Shown piece by piece: positions 25,934 to 33,645 of a DNA stretch of 64,000 nucleotides. Made by a program: the position numbers and the translations under genes. The stretch's first letter is position 1, and each line of letters begins with the position of its first letter. The notes beneath the pieces are model-generated. The model ran no database searches, had not been told where the DNA came from, and saw only the letters and a program-made list of their open reading frames with translations. This stretch comes from JANNPJ01 sp965200525 (GTDB taxonomy: Bacteria > Actinomycetota > Actinomycetes > Actinomycetales > Kineosporiaceae), in NCBI GenBank assembly GCA_965200525.1, contig OZ241368.1:1240001-1304000 (forward strand), given 5' to 3'.

Positions 25934-25956
25934 ACGACCATCGGCAGACCGCCTCC

Positions 25957-26787
25957 TCAGGGGCGCAGGCTCAGCGGCTCGAAGTCGACGACGACCGGCG
26001 AGTGGTCGCTCCAGCGCTGCTCGTAGGTGGCGGCCCGATCGACCTCGGCCGCCACGGCCAGCCCGGCCAGGCCGGGGCTGGCGATGGCGTAGTCGATCCG
26101 CCACCCACCCCCGGTGTCCCAGGCCCGGCCCCGCCAGGAGAACCAGGAGTACGGTCCCGGCCCCTCACCGGCCAGCCGGCGGTGGGTGTCGACGAACCCG
26201 TCCTCGTCGAACAGCGCATCCATCCAGGCCCGCTCCTGCGGCAGGAAGCCCGACTTCTTCAGGTTGCCCTTCCAGTTCTTCAGGTCGGCCTCGCGGTGGG
26301 CGATGTTCAGGTCGCCGCACACCACCAGGTGCCGCCCGTCGGCGGTGAGCTTGTTCATCCGCTCCCGGATGTCGGCCAGGAAGCGGTACTTCTCGTCCTG
26401 TCGCGGCGTCCCGGCCTCACCGGTGTGCACGTAGGTCGAGACCACGGTCAGCAGCTCGGGTTCGCCGGGCGCGGCGGCGGTGATCGCGAAGTCGGCCTCG
26501 ACCCAGCGGCCGACCGAGACGAAGTCGCCCAGGCCCGAGCGCACGGCCAGCGGTTCGGTCCGCGACAGCACCGCGACGCCCGCGCGTCCTTTGCTCTCGG
26601 CCGCCTCCTCGTGAACGCCGTGCCAGCTCTCGCCCATCACCCGGTGCAGGGTGGCATCGTCGGCCCGGACCTCCTGGACGCAGAGGACGTCGGGGCGGCG
26701 CTCGTCCAGCCAGGCCCGCATCCCGCGCCGCTCGGCCGCCCTGATTCCGTTCACGTTCACGGTCGCGACCCTCAGCATGACCGACAT
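25957..26787 (-). CDS. xthA: Exodeoxyribonuclease III (AP endonuclease, Xth family)
   Basis: The 276-residue Mg-dependent repair nuclease cleaves at abasic sites and degrades 3' ends. Conserved motifs of the endonuclease/exonuclease/phosphatase fold are present: RVATVNVNGIRAA at the start, VLCVQEVRA (metal-binding Glu), VVCGDLNIAHRE near residue 155, and WRIDYAIAS with the terminal WSDHSPVVVDF (catalytic Asp-His). Length is typical. An alternative ATG lies three codons downstream (26778). The gene converges on manA and is divergent from an M20 enzyme; no operon partner. Confidence 0.93.
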   Translation of the reverse strand: MSVMLRVATVNVNGIRAAERRGMRAWLDERRPDVLCVQEVRADDATLHRVMGESWHGVHEEAAESKGRAGVAVLSRTEPLAVRSGLGDFVSVGRWVEADFAITAAAPGEPELLTVVSTYVHTGEAGTPRQDEKYRFLADIRERMNKLTADGRHLVVCGDLNIAHREADLKNWKGNLKKSGFLPQERAWMDALFDEDGFVDTHRRLAGEGPGPYSWFSWRGRAWDTGGGWRIDYAIASPGLAGLAVAAEVDRAATYEQRWSDHSPVVVDFEPLSLRP

Positions 26788-26801
26788 TCTGCCCTGATCC
26801 C

Positions 26802-26817
26802 GAGCCCGTTCGGGCTC
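26802..26817. repeat. Short palindrome between divergent genes
   Basis: GAGCCCGTTCGGGCTC is a perfect 7-bp inverted repeat with a 2-nt loop, in the 182-bp region between xthA and the M20 gene. A related CCCGAACGGGC lies about 40 bp further on. Possible operator; nothing else clear in this gap. Confidence 0.4.
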
Positions 26818-26969
26818 ACTCGGGCCGACCCGAGCCGAGCCGGGCCGCGCCCGAACGGGCTTGCCGGATCAACAGACAGCGACGGAAAAGCTACGGATTC
26901 CGAGCCTCGTTCGGCGGTTGTATCGTCAAAACGCTATCAAAGTGACCTGGGACACGGTAAAAACACGCT

Positions 26970-28226
26970 ATGCCCCTTCTCGACGACGCGATGGGTATCG
27001 GCGACGATCTCGCCGAACTCCGGCACCGTCTGCATGAGCGTCCGGAAATCGGACTCAAGCTGCAACGCACCCAGGAAACGGTGCTGGCCGCCCTCGACGG
27101 CCTCGGCCTGGAGATCACGTCCGGGACCGAGATCGGCTCGGTGACGGCCGTCCTGCGCGGCGCCGGCGCCCCTCGGGTGCCGGCCGTCGACGCTCCCGCG
27201 GCCCACACCACGCTGACCGATCCTGAACCGAGCCTGCCCGTTGTGCTGCTCCGGGCGGACATGGACGCGCTCCCGGTCCACGAGGAGGTCGACGTCCCGT
27301 ACCGGTCGATGCTGGACGGCGCGATGCACGCCTGCGGGCACGACCTGCACATGGCGATGCTGGTCGGCGCGGCCCGCCTGCTCTCGGCCCACCGGGAGAA
27401 GCTGGCCGGCGACGTCGTCCTGATGTTCCAGCCCGGCGAGGAAGGCTTCGACGGAGCCCGCAAGATGATCGACAGTGGCGTGCTCGGTGCCGCCGGCCGC
27501 CCGGCCGACTCGGCCTTCGCCCTGCACGTGCTGCCCAACCTGGTCAGCCGGGGCCAGGTGGCGACCCGGCCGGGCGCGATCATGGCCGCCAGCGACGGCA
27601 TGTTCGTCACCGTGCACGGCATCGGCGGGCACGGCGCCTCGCCGCACCTGTCCCGCGACCCGGTGCCGGCCACCTGCGAGATGGTGCTGGCCATGCAGAC
27701 CGCGATCAACCGGGGCGTGGACGCGTTCGAGCCGGTGGTGGTCACGGTCGGCTCGTTGCAGGCCGGCACCCGGCGCAACATCATCCCGGAGACGGCCAGT
27801 TTCGAGGCCACCGTGCGAACCTTCGACCGGTCGGTCCGCCGCCGGGTGAAGGACATGCTGCAGCAGGTCTGCCGGGGCATCGCCGATGCCCACGGTCTCG
27901 AGGTCGACATCGAATACATCGAGGAGTACCCGGTGACGATGAACGACCCGAGCGCCACCGACCTGGCCTTCGACGTGGCCGGCGAGCTGTTCGGGCCGTC
28001 CCGGGCCACGGTGATGGCCCGTCCGATCACCGGCACCGAGGACTTCTCCCGGGTGATCGAGCGGGTTCCCGGCGCGATGGTGCTGCTGGGCGCCTGCGTC
28101 GAGGGGCGTGACCCGAACACCGCGCCCAGCAACCACTCCCCGCACGCCGCTTTCGACGACCGCTCCCTGCCGGACGGCGCCGCCCTCTACGCCGAACTCG
28201 CCCTCCGCCAGCTCGCCGTCCCCTGA
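26970..28226 (+). CDS. M20 family amidohydrolase (second copy)
   Basis: The 418-residue enzyme belongs to the same M20D amidohydrolase group as the 9242-10429 gene but is clearly diverged from it. LLRADMDALPV, MHACGHDLHMAMLVGAARLL and FQPGEEGFDGARKMID hold the binuclear metal ligands and catalytic Glu; GGHGASPHLSRDP belongs to the inserted dimerisation domain and TGTEDFSRVIERVPG carries the last ligand region. A Pro-rich insertion near residues 60-85 is unusual. Substrates of this group are N-acyl amino acids and similar amides; the present one is unknown. The ATG at 26970 lacks a good ribosome-binding site. Confidence 0.9.
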   Translation: MPLLDDAMGIGDDLAELRHRLHERPEIGLKLQRTQETVLAALDGLGLEITSGTEIGSVTAVLRGAGAPRVPAVDAPAAHTTLTDPEPSLPVVLLRADMDALPVHEEVDVPYRSMLDGAMHACGHDLHMAMLVGAARLLSAHREKLAGDVVLMFQPGEEGFDGARKMIDSGVLGAAGRPADSAFALHVLPNLVSRGQVATRPGAIMAASDGMFVTVHGIGGHGASPHLSRDPVPATCEMVLAMQTAINRGVDAFEPVVVTVGSLQAGTRRNIIPETASFEATVRTFDRSVRRRVKDMLQQVCRGIADAHGLEVDIEYIEEYPVTMNDPSATDLAFDVAGELFGPSRATVMARPITGTEDFSRVIERVPGAMVLLGACVEGRDPNTAPSNHSPHAAFDDRSLPDGAALYAELALRQLAVP

Positions 28227-28257
28227 TCGGTGCCGGCGGAGGCGGCCGCTCCTCGAT

Positions 28258-28350
28258 GCTCCGACTTTGCTCCAGTTGACCACCGCCGAGCGGTGATTCG
28301 TCGGCGAACACCGGGCCGCCGGCGGTGGCTACCTGGAGCAAAGTCGGAGC
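28258..28350. terminator. Large inverted repeat between convergent M20 and folD genes
   Basis: GCTCCGACTTTGCTCCAG (28258-28275) and its exact reverse complement (28333-28350) form 18-bp arms. Inside them CCACCGCC and GGCGGTGG pair again. The position between two converging genes fits a bidirectional terminator; the size and partial extension of the arms would also fit a small mobile or REP-like element. Confidence 0.65.
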
Positions 28351-28363
28351 GAGGACGGGCCGG

Positions 28364-29248
28364 TCAGCCGCGTTCGGCGGCCTCGACGACGTTGGTCAGG
28401 AGCATGGCCCGGGTCATCGGCCCGACCCCGCCCGGATTGGGCGCCACCCAGGCGGCGACCTCCCGGACGTCGAGCGCCACGTCCCCGGCGATCTTCGACT
28501 TGCCATCGGCCGCGGGCACCCGGCTGACACCGACGTCGAGCACGATCGCGCCCGGCTTGACCATGTCGGCGGTGACCATGCCGGCCACCCCGGCCGCGGC
28601 GACGACGACGTCGGCCCGCCGGACGTGAGCGGCGACGTCCCGGGTGCCGGTGTGGCAGAGGGTGACCGTGGCGTTGATCGAGCGCCGGGTGAGCAGCAGG
28701 CCGAGCGGCCGGCCGACCGTGACCCCCCGCCCGATCACGCAGACCTCGGCCCCCTTGAGGTCGATGTCGTTGCGCAGCAACAGTTCGACGATGCCGTGCG
28801 GGGTGCAGGGCAGCGGCGACGTCATGGGCGCGTTCACGTTCAGCACCAGCCGGCCGAGGTTGGTCGGGTGCAGGCCGTCGGCATCCTTGGCCGGATCGAT
28901 CAGTTCCAGCACCCGGTCGGTGTCGATCCCGGCCGGCAGCGGGAGCTGGACGATGTAGCCGGTGCAGGCCGGATCGGCGTTCAGGCCCAGGACGGCGTCC
29001 TCGATCTGGGCCTGGGTCGCATCGGCGGGCAGGTCGACCCGCAGGCTGCTGATCCCGACCTCGGCGCAGTCGCGGTGCTTGGCCGCCACGTAGATGGCGC
29101 TGCCCGGGTCGTCGCCGATCAGGACCGTACCCAGGCCGGGCACGATCCCGCGGGCGGCCAGGGCGGAGACCCGCTCGCGCAGTTCGGCCTTGATCTCGGC
29201 CAGGGCCGCCCGGCCGTCGAGGATCCGGGCCGTGGTGTCGGCCGTCAC
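28364..29248 (-). CDS. folD: Bifunctional methylene-THF dehydrogenase/methenyl-THF cyclohydrolase
   Basis: The 294-residue enzyme interconverts 5,10-methylene-, 5,10-methenyl- and 10-formyl-tetrahydrofolate with NADP. The catalytic Tyr/Lys region GSAIYVAAKHRDCAEVGI near residue 47, QLPLPAGID near residue 100, and the dinucleotide-binding IGRGVTVGRPLGLLL near residue 165 are present, with the C-terminal VAPNPGGVGPMTRAMLL block. The start is GTG at 29248, overlapping the glyA stop codon as GTGA, so it is co-translated with glyA and should share its riboswitch. The open frame upstream of this start belongs to the glyA region and is not folD. Confidence 0.96.
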   Translation of the reverse strand: MTADTTARILDGRAALAEIKAELRERVSALAARGIVPGLGTVLIGDDPGSAIYVAAKHRDCAEVGISSLRVDLPADATQAQIEDAVLGLNADPACTGYIVQLPLPAGIDTDRVLELIDPAKDADGLHPTNLGRLVLNVNAPMTSPLPCTPHGIVELLLRNDIDLKGAEVCVIGRGVTVGRPLGLLLTRRSINATVTLCHTGTRDVAAHVRRADVVVAAAGVAGMVTADMVKPGAIVLDVGVSRVPAADGKSKIAGDVALDVREVAAWVAPNPGGVGPMTRAMLLTNVVEAAERG

Positions 29249-30549
29249 CAGCTCTCCAGCCCTTCGTAGAGCGGGAAGTCCTGAGCCAGCCGGTCGACCC
29301 GGGCCCGCAGCGCCTCGATGTCGCAGGTCGGCTGCAGGGCCGCGGCGATCACGTCGGACACCTCGGTGAACTCGGCGTCGCCGAAGCCGCGAGTGGCCAG
29401 GGCCGGCGTGCCGATCCGCAGCCCCGAGGTGACCATCGGCGGGCGCGGGTCGAACGGCACCGCGTTGCGGTTCACGGTGATCCCGACCTCGTGCAGCCGG
29501 TCCTCGGCCTGCTGGCCGTCCAGGGTCGACTCGCGCAGGTCGACCAGCACCAGGTGAACGTCGGTGCCGCCGGTCAGCACCGAGACCCCGGCCGAGGTGG
29601 CGTCCGCGGCGGTGAGCCGCTCGGCCAGGATCTTGGCCCCGCGCAGGGTGCGCTGCTGGCGCTCGGCGAACTCCTCGCCGGCCGCGATCTTGAACGCCGC
29701 CGCCTTGGCCGCGATCACGTGCATCAGCGGGCCGCCCTGCTGGCCCGGGAACACCGCCGACTGGAACTTCTTGGCGTTCTCCTCGTCGGCGGCCAGGATG
29801 ACGCCGCCGCGCGGGCCGGCCAGGGTCTTGTGCGTGGTCGAGGTGGTGACGTGCGCGTGCGGCACCGGGCTCGGGTGCAGCCCGGCCGCGACCAGGCCGG
29901 CGAAGTGGGCCATGTCGACCATCAGGTAGGCGCCGATCTCGTCGGCGATGCTGCGGAAGGCCGCGAAGTCGAGCTGGCGCGGGTAGGCCGACCAGCCGGC
30001 GATGATCAGCTTCGGCCGGTGCTCGAGGGCCTTCTCGCGGACGACGTCCATGTCGACCAGGAAGGTCTTGGGGTCGACGCCATAAGCGGCCACGTCGTAC
30101 AGCCGGCCGCTGAAGTTGATCTTCATGCCGTGGGTCAGGTGGCCCCCGTGGGCCAGCTCGAGACCGAGAATGCCGTCGCCGTGGCGGATCAGCGCGTGCA
30201 TGGCGGCCGCGTTGGCCTGCGCCCCGGAGTGCGGCTGGACGTTGGCGTAGCCGGCCCCGAACAGGGCCTTGACCCGGTCGCGGGCCAGGTTCTCGGCCAC
30301 GTCGACGAACTCGCAGCCGCCGTAGTAGCGCTTGCCCGGGTAGCCCTCGGCGTACTTGTTGGTCAGCACCGAGCCCTGGGCCTCGAGCACGGCCCGGGGG
30401 GCGAAGTTCTCGCTGGCGATCATCTCCAGCGTGCCCCGCTGGCGGCCGAGCTCGTTCTTCAGGACGGCGGCCAGCTCGGGGTCGGAGTCGGCCAGCGAGG
30501 TGTTGGTGGTGAGCTGGCTCGGGGTCGAGCCGGCGTGTTGCTGCAGCAT
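29245..30549 (-). CDS. glyA: Serine hydroxymethyltransferase
   Basis: The 434-residue PLP enzyme converts serine and tetrahydrofolate to glycine and 5,10-methylene-THF, the substrate of the FolD enzyme encoded next. The PLP lysine is in VTTSTTHKTLAGPRGG near residue 240; EMIASENFAPRAVLEAQGSVLTNKYAEGYPG is the conserved N-terminal block in separate parts. Length is typical. The ATG at 30549 is preceded by GGGAG at 7 nt. The CTCC immediately before that GGGAG can pair with it, giving a small hairpin that would hide the ribosome-binding site, which fits translational control by the upstream riboswitch. Confidence 0.96.
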   Translation of the reverse strand: MLQQHAGSTPSQLTTNTSLADSDPELAAVLKNELGRQRGTLEMIASENFAPRAVLEAQGSVLTNKYAEGYPGKRYYGGCEFVDVAENLARDRVKALFGAGYANVQPHSGAQANAAAMHALIRHGDGILGLELAHGGHLTHGMKINFSGRLYDVAAYGVDPKTFLVDMDVVREKALEHRPKLIIAGWSAYPRQLDFAAFRSIADEIGAYLMVDMAHFAGLVAAGLHPSPVPHAHVTTSTTHKTLAGPRGGVILAADEENAKKFQSAVFPGQQGGPLMHVIAAKAAAFKIAAGEEFAERQQRTLRGAKILAERLTAADATSAGVSVLTGGTDVHLVLVDLRESTLDGQQAEDRLHEVGITVNRNAVPFDPRPPMVTSGLRIGTPALATRGFGDAEFTEVSDVIAAALQPTCDIEALRARVDRLAQDFPLYEGLESW

Positions 30550-30609
30550 GAGCGCTCCCAGGAGGACGGCGGTCGTCGGTCGGGCGGCAGGGTTGCCCCT
30601 GTTGACGCT

Positions 30610-30690
30610 CCAGCCCAGGCGAACGACCGGAGGACGACGACTTCACCGCTTCCCGGTGGTTACCCACCCGAACGCCAGTTGCGGCCCCCC
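30610..30690 (-). promoter_or_regulatory. ZTP (pfl-type) riboswitch upstream of glyA-folD
   Basis: Read on the minus strand the region shows the pfl/ZTP pattern: GGCCGCAACTGGCG, a GGTGG-GTAA-CCACC hairpin, CGGGAAGCGG closing the first helix (CCGC with GCGG), a linker of about 25 nt, and the conserved 3' block CGCCTGG whose CGCC can pair with GGCG of the first domain as the pseudoknot. ZTP riboswitches sense ZMP/ZTP, markers of 10-formyl-THF shortage, and control folate genes including glyA and folD. Downstream are a CAGGG-GCAA-CCCTG hairpin and the ribosome-binding site of glyA. Found by motif reading only, not by a covariance model. Confidence 0.8.
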
Positions 30691-30691
30691 G

Positions 30692-30697
30692 AGCTTA
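30692..30697 (-). promoter_or_regulatory. -10 box of the glyA-folD transcript
   Basis: TAAGCT on the minus strand fits TANNNT. Initiation about 7 nt downstream would start the RNA within the G-run that opens the riboswitch. Confidence 0.5.
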
Positions 30698-30767
30698 CCA
30701 ATCCCCCCGCCCCCGGTCAGCCCCGCCCGAGCCGCCCCTGCGGCCGCCCCGCGGGGCCGATCCGGGG

Positions 30768-32906
30768 TCAGGCCGGGTAGGGGAGGCGGGCGAGGGCGGC
30801 GGTGAGCAGGGCCGGCAGCGCCTCGGAGCGGACGCCGGAACCGCGCTCGGCGTTGATCCTGATCATGGTCTCGCCCCGGCGAGCGACCACCCAGTCCGGC
30901 CCCTGCCAGGCCTCGTCGCCGATTCCGGGCAGCTGGCTGCCGGACCGGACGGTGCGCATCACCAGGCCGACGGCTCGGCCCCGGGCCACGGCCAGCATCA
31001 CCACCGGTGAGGAGCTGCCGGGCGAGGAGAACATCACCATCTCGAACGGGCCCAGGCTGAACCGGCCGGCGCTGGCGTCGGTGACCACCGGCCGGCCGAG
31101 GGCGGCGGCGACCTCCTCGGCGGTGAGCAGCGGCGGCGTGGAACGCCCGTCGGCGGCATTCGCGGCCGCCGCGACCATGGCCGTGGCCAGCACCGGGGCC
31201 ACCGGAGCGGCCGGGCCGTCCATCGCTCCGGGCCCACCCAGGCCGGGGATGCCGACGCCGGGGATGCCGAGAACCGCACCGCCGAGCCCGCCGGCCGGAG
31301 CCGTGTCGGCGTCGACCTGGCGGTTGGCCGGGTCGACCCCGGAGGGCACCGCGGCCCCGGCCGCCTCGGCCAGCTGTTTGGACCGCGACGAGTCGATGGT
31401 CAGCTCGGTCACCCGCCGGCACCAGGGCCGGACCACGATGGTGACGACGTCGCCGGCCCGGGCCCGGTACGACCAGTCGCTCGGGATGGCCCAGGCCGTG
31501 GTCCGGTCGCCGGTGCCGTCGTCGACCGCGAAGTAGTGCACCACGGGGACGGTCTCTTCGGAGTTCCGCTGCTTCTTGGTCTTCCACAGCTCGACCCAGA
31601 GCACCTCACCGCTCAGCGTGCGCGGGGCCAGCAGGTCGCCGGCGGTGCGCAGCAGCATGTTCAGGCCGTAGAGGAAGATCACGATGCCGACCAGCAACGG
31701 GGCGTCGCCGACCAGGTTGTGGGTGCTGTTCGGGAAGTCGAACGTCGAGAGCTTGAACGCGTGCACCAGGAAACCGCCCACCACCAGGCCGATCCCGGCC
31801 CGCAGCAGGAGCATCGGCGCGGTCGCGCCGTAACGGGCGAACATCCGGGGGTAGCGCACCCGGACCCGGTGCCAGGTGCCGCCGTACGACGACCAGACCC
31901 GCTTGCGGTTGCCCATCCCGAGGTCGAGCAGGGCGCTGCAGACCCGGGTGACGCCGAGCGCGTCACCGTAGGACAGGTACCGGTCCCAGACCGCCACCGA
32001 AGCCGGCGGCAGATCGGCGAAAGCGCCGTCGTTGCGCAGGAAGGTGCGCAGGCCGTACCAGCGGGCGGCCACCTCGCGGCCGAGCGGGGTGTCGCGCTCC
32101 CCCAGCGGCCGGCCGGCCAGCGCGCTCAGCCCGCCCCAGACCAGCAGGGCGGCGCCGAACCCGGCGCCGAGCGCGTCGCCGAGGCTCTGGTGGGTCCGGT
32201 GACTGTCGGAGTCGGTCGTCATCACGACCAGGGCGACCATCCCCGCCGGCAGCAGGGCGGCCACGCTGAGCGCCGTCACCAGCAGTGGCGAGAACCGGCG
32301 CTGGGTCAGCCCCCGGGCCCGGGCGTCGGCGATCACCGAGCCGTGCAGCTGCGAGGTCCACCGGTTGGCCTCACCCAGGTCGCGGAAGGTCAGGGCGGTG
32401 ACCGGGACGACGTCGTCCACCGCCTGGTCGCGCACGTGCTTCAGCACCTGCTCGTCGTAGGGGGTGAGCGCCGGCTGGTTGACCCGACCGGTCGGGGCCG
32501 GGAGCACGTGCACGGTGGTGTGGGTCGGGTCGTTGCCGGGCTGGCGGAACTCGATCCACTTGCGGGCGGCCAGGTCGATCAGGGTCGACTCGGCTGCGTC
32601 CTCGTTCAGCTTCCAGCGGCCGGCCAGCAGGCTGACCACGGCCGGCGGCACGTCGTCCGGGAAGTCGGCATTGGCCGGCAGGGCGTCGACGTCGGCCGGC
32701 CGGGTCCAGGCCAGCACCGCCGCCAGCAGCAGGAACCAGACCGCGCCCACAACCACGACCGCGGCCAGTTCCAGGGCCACAAAAGCGTTGGCCGACAGCC
32801 CGAACGGCGGCGTGACGGTCAGGTGGATCTGATGCGATCCGCCGAACCAGGTCAGGGAGCCGCTCGGCGCCGGGTCGTCGGTGAGGGCAGCGGTCAGGGG
32901 CGGCAT
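30768..32906 (-). CDS. DUF2207 domain membrane protein
   Basis: The 712-residue protein has a short extracytoplasmic N-terminus, a transmembrane helix near residues 42-68 and a cytoplasmic domain (PPAVVSLLAGRWKLNEDAAESTLIDLAARK, in parts) characteristic of DUF2207 C-terminal regions. Two more hydrophobic segments near residues 215-265 and another pair near 365-410 are membrane spanning. The rest is cytoplasmic and Gly/Ala/Pro-rich near residue 540. The large N-terminal extracytoplasmic part of classical DUF2207 proteins is missing, so this is a shortened form. Its start is 46 bp after the stop of lemA; LemA and DUF2207 proteins are often paired, but their function is unknown. Confidence 0.8.
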   Translation of the reverse strand: MPPLTAALTDDPAPSGSLTWFGGSHQIHLTVTPPFGLSANAFVALELAAVVVVGAVWFLLLAAVLAWTRPADVDALPANADFPDDVPPAVVSLLAGRWKLNEDAAESTLIDLAARKWIEFRQPGNDPTHTTVHVLPAPTGRVNQPALTPYDEQVLKHVRDQAVDDVVPVTALTFRDLGEANRWTSQLHGSVIADARARGLTQRRFSPLLVTALSVAALLPAGMVALVVMTTDSDSHRTHQSLGDALGAGFGAALLVWGGLSALAGRPLGERDTPLGREVAARWYGLRTFLRNDGAFADLPPASVAVWDRYLSYGDALGVTRVCSALLDLGMGNRKRVWSSYGGTWHRVRVRYPRMFARYGATAPMLLLRAGIGLVVGGFLVHAFKLSTFDFPNSTHNLVGDAPLLVGIVIFLYGLNMLLRTAGDLLAPRTLSGEVLWVELWKTKKQRNSEETVPVVHYFAVDDGTGDRTTAWAIPSDWSYRARAGDVVTIVVRPWCRRVTELTIDSSRSKQLAEAAGAAVPSGVDPANRQVDADTAPAGGLGGAVLGIPGVGIPGLGGPGAMDGPAAPVAPVLATAMVAAAANAADGRSTPPLLTAEEVAAALGRPVVTDASAGRFSLGPFEMVMFSSPGSSSPVVMLAVARGRAVGLVMRTVRSGSQLPGIGDEAWQGPDWVVARRGETMIRINAERGSGVRSEALPALLTAALARLPYPA

Positions 32907-32952
32907 CGCGGCAGGCTTCCCGGCTGGTCGAAGATCGAGGGCGAAGGGTGGA

Positions 32953-33519
32953 TCAGAACCGGACGGAGACGCCCTGGCGCTCTTCGCCCGAGGCCTCGAA
33001 GTACTGCTCGGGCTTGAACCCGCCGATGCCGGCGATGAAGTTGCTCGGTACCGACTGGATCGTGGTGTTGATCGTCTGGACGGCGTTGTTCAGGAACTGC
33101 CGGGCGTAGGCGATCTTGTCCTCGGTGGTGCCCAGCTCGGACTGCAGGGCCAGGAAGTTCTGGTTCGCCTTCAGGTCGGGGTAGGCCTCGGCCACCACCA
33201 GCAGCCGGCTCAGGGTGGCGCTCAGCTCGCCCTCGACCGCGGCCCGCTCGGCCGGGCCCTGCCCGTTGGCCGCGACCGCCTTGGAGCGGGCCTGGATGAC
33301 GGCGTCCAGGGTGCCCCGCTCGTGCGTGGCGTAGCCCTTGACCGTCTCGACCAGGTTGGGAATCAGGTCGTGCCGGCGCCTGAGCTGCACGTCGATCTGA
33401 GCCGAGGCGGCCTGCACCTGATTACGCTGCCGGACCAGCTTGTTGTACGTCCGGAAAGCCCAGAACAGGAGCAGGACGACGACCAGAACGACGACGATCA
33501 GAAAGATCAGGGGGCCCAT
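32953..33519 (-). CDS. lemA: LemA family protein
   Basis: The 188-residue protein has one N-terminal transmembrane helix (residues 4-24) and the helical LemA domain: YNKLVRQRNQVQAASAQIDVQL, RRHDLIPNLVETVKGYATHE, LLVVAEAYPDLKANQNFLAL and the C-terminal NFIAGIGGFKPEQYFEA block, each typical. Length matches the family (about 185). The ATG at 33519 is preferred over an upstream in-frame ATG because TACCCT lies 7 nt before it and the family begins there. Role unknown; it probably works with the DUF2207 protein encoded next at the membrane. Confidence 0.92.
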   Translation of the reverse strand: MGPLIFLIVVVLVVVLLLFWAFRTYNKLVRQRNQVQAASAQIDVQLRRRHDLIPNLVETVKGYATHERGTLDAVIQARSKAVAANGQGPAERAAVEGELSATLSRLLVVAEAYPDLKANQNFLALQSELGTTEDKIAYARQFLNNAVQTINTTIQSVPSNFIAGIGGFKPEQYFEASGEERQGVSVRF

Positions 33520-33526
33520 GACGCAC

Positions 33527-33532
33527 AGGGTA
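33527..33532 (-). promoter_or_regulatory. -10 box of lemA (leaderless type)
   Basis: TACCCT on the minus strand fits TANNNT and ends 7 nt before the ATG. Confidence 0.55.
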
Positions 33533-33585
33533 GCCATTCGCGCAATTCGCAACAATGGTTTCGGCGAGACCCAATGGTCGGCGAA

Positions 33586-33632
33586 GAACGGCACCCCCGG
33601 CCTCGGATGTTCCGAGCCCGGGGGCGCCGTTC
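33586..33632 (-). terminator. Strong hairpin terminator of icd
   Basis: Arms 33586-33607 and 33611-33632 pair over 22 positions with two mismatches and a TGT loop, 13 bp after the icd stop codon. It isolates icd from lemA. Confidence 0.85.
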
Positions 33633-33645
33633 GCGAGCGGTCCGA

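Noticed and set aside
28364..30667. A 767-codon open frame suggesting a fused protein ahead of folD
   Set aside because: The first part is an antisense-type Arg/Gly-rich shadow of glyA; folD begins at the GTG overlapping the glyA stop.
30746..30757. GCCCCGCGGGGC palindrome after the DUF2207 gene as a terminator
   Set aside because: No loop bases and only six complementary pairs in very GC-rich sequence; could be chance.
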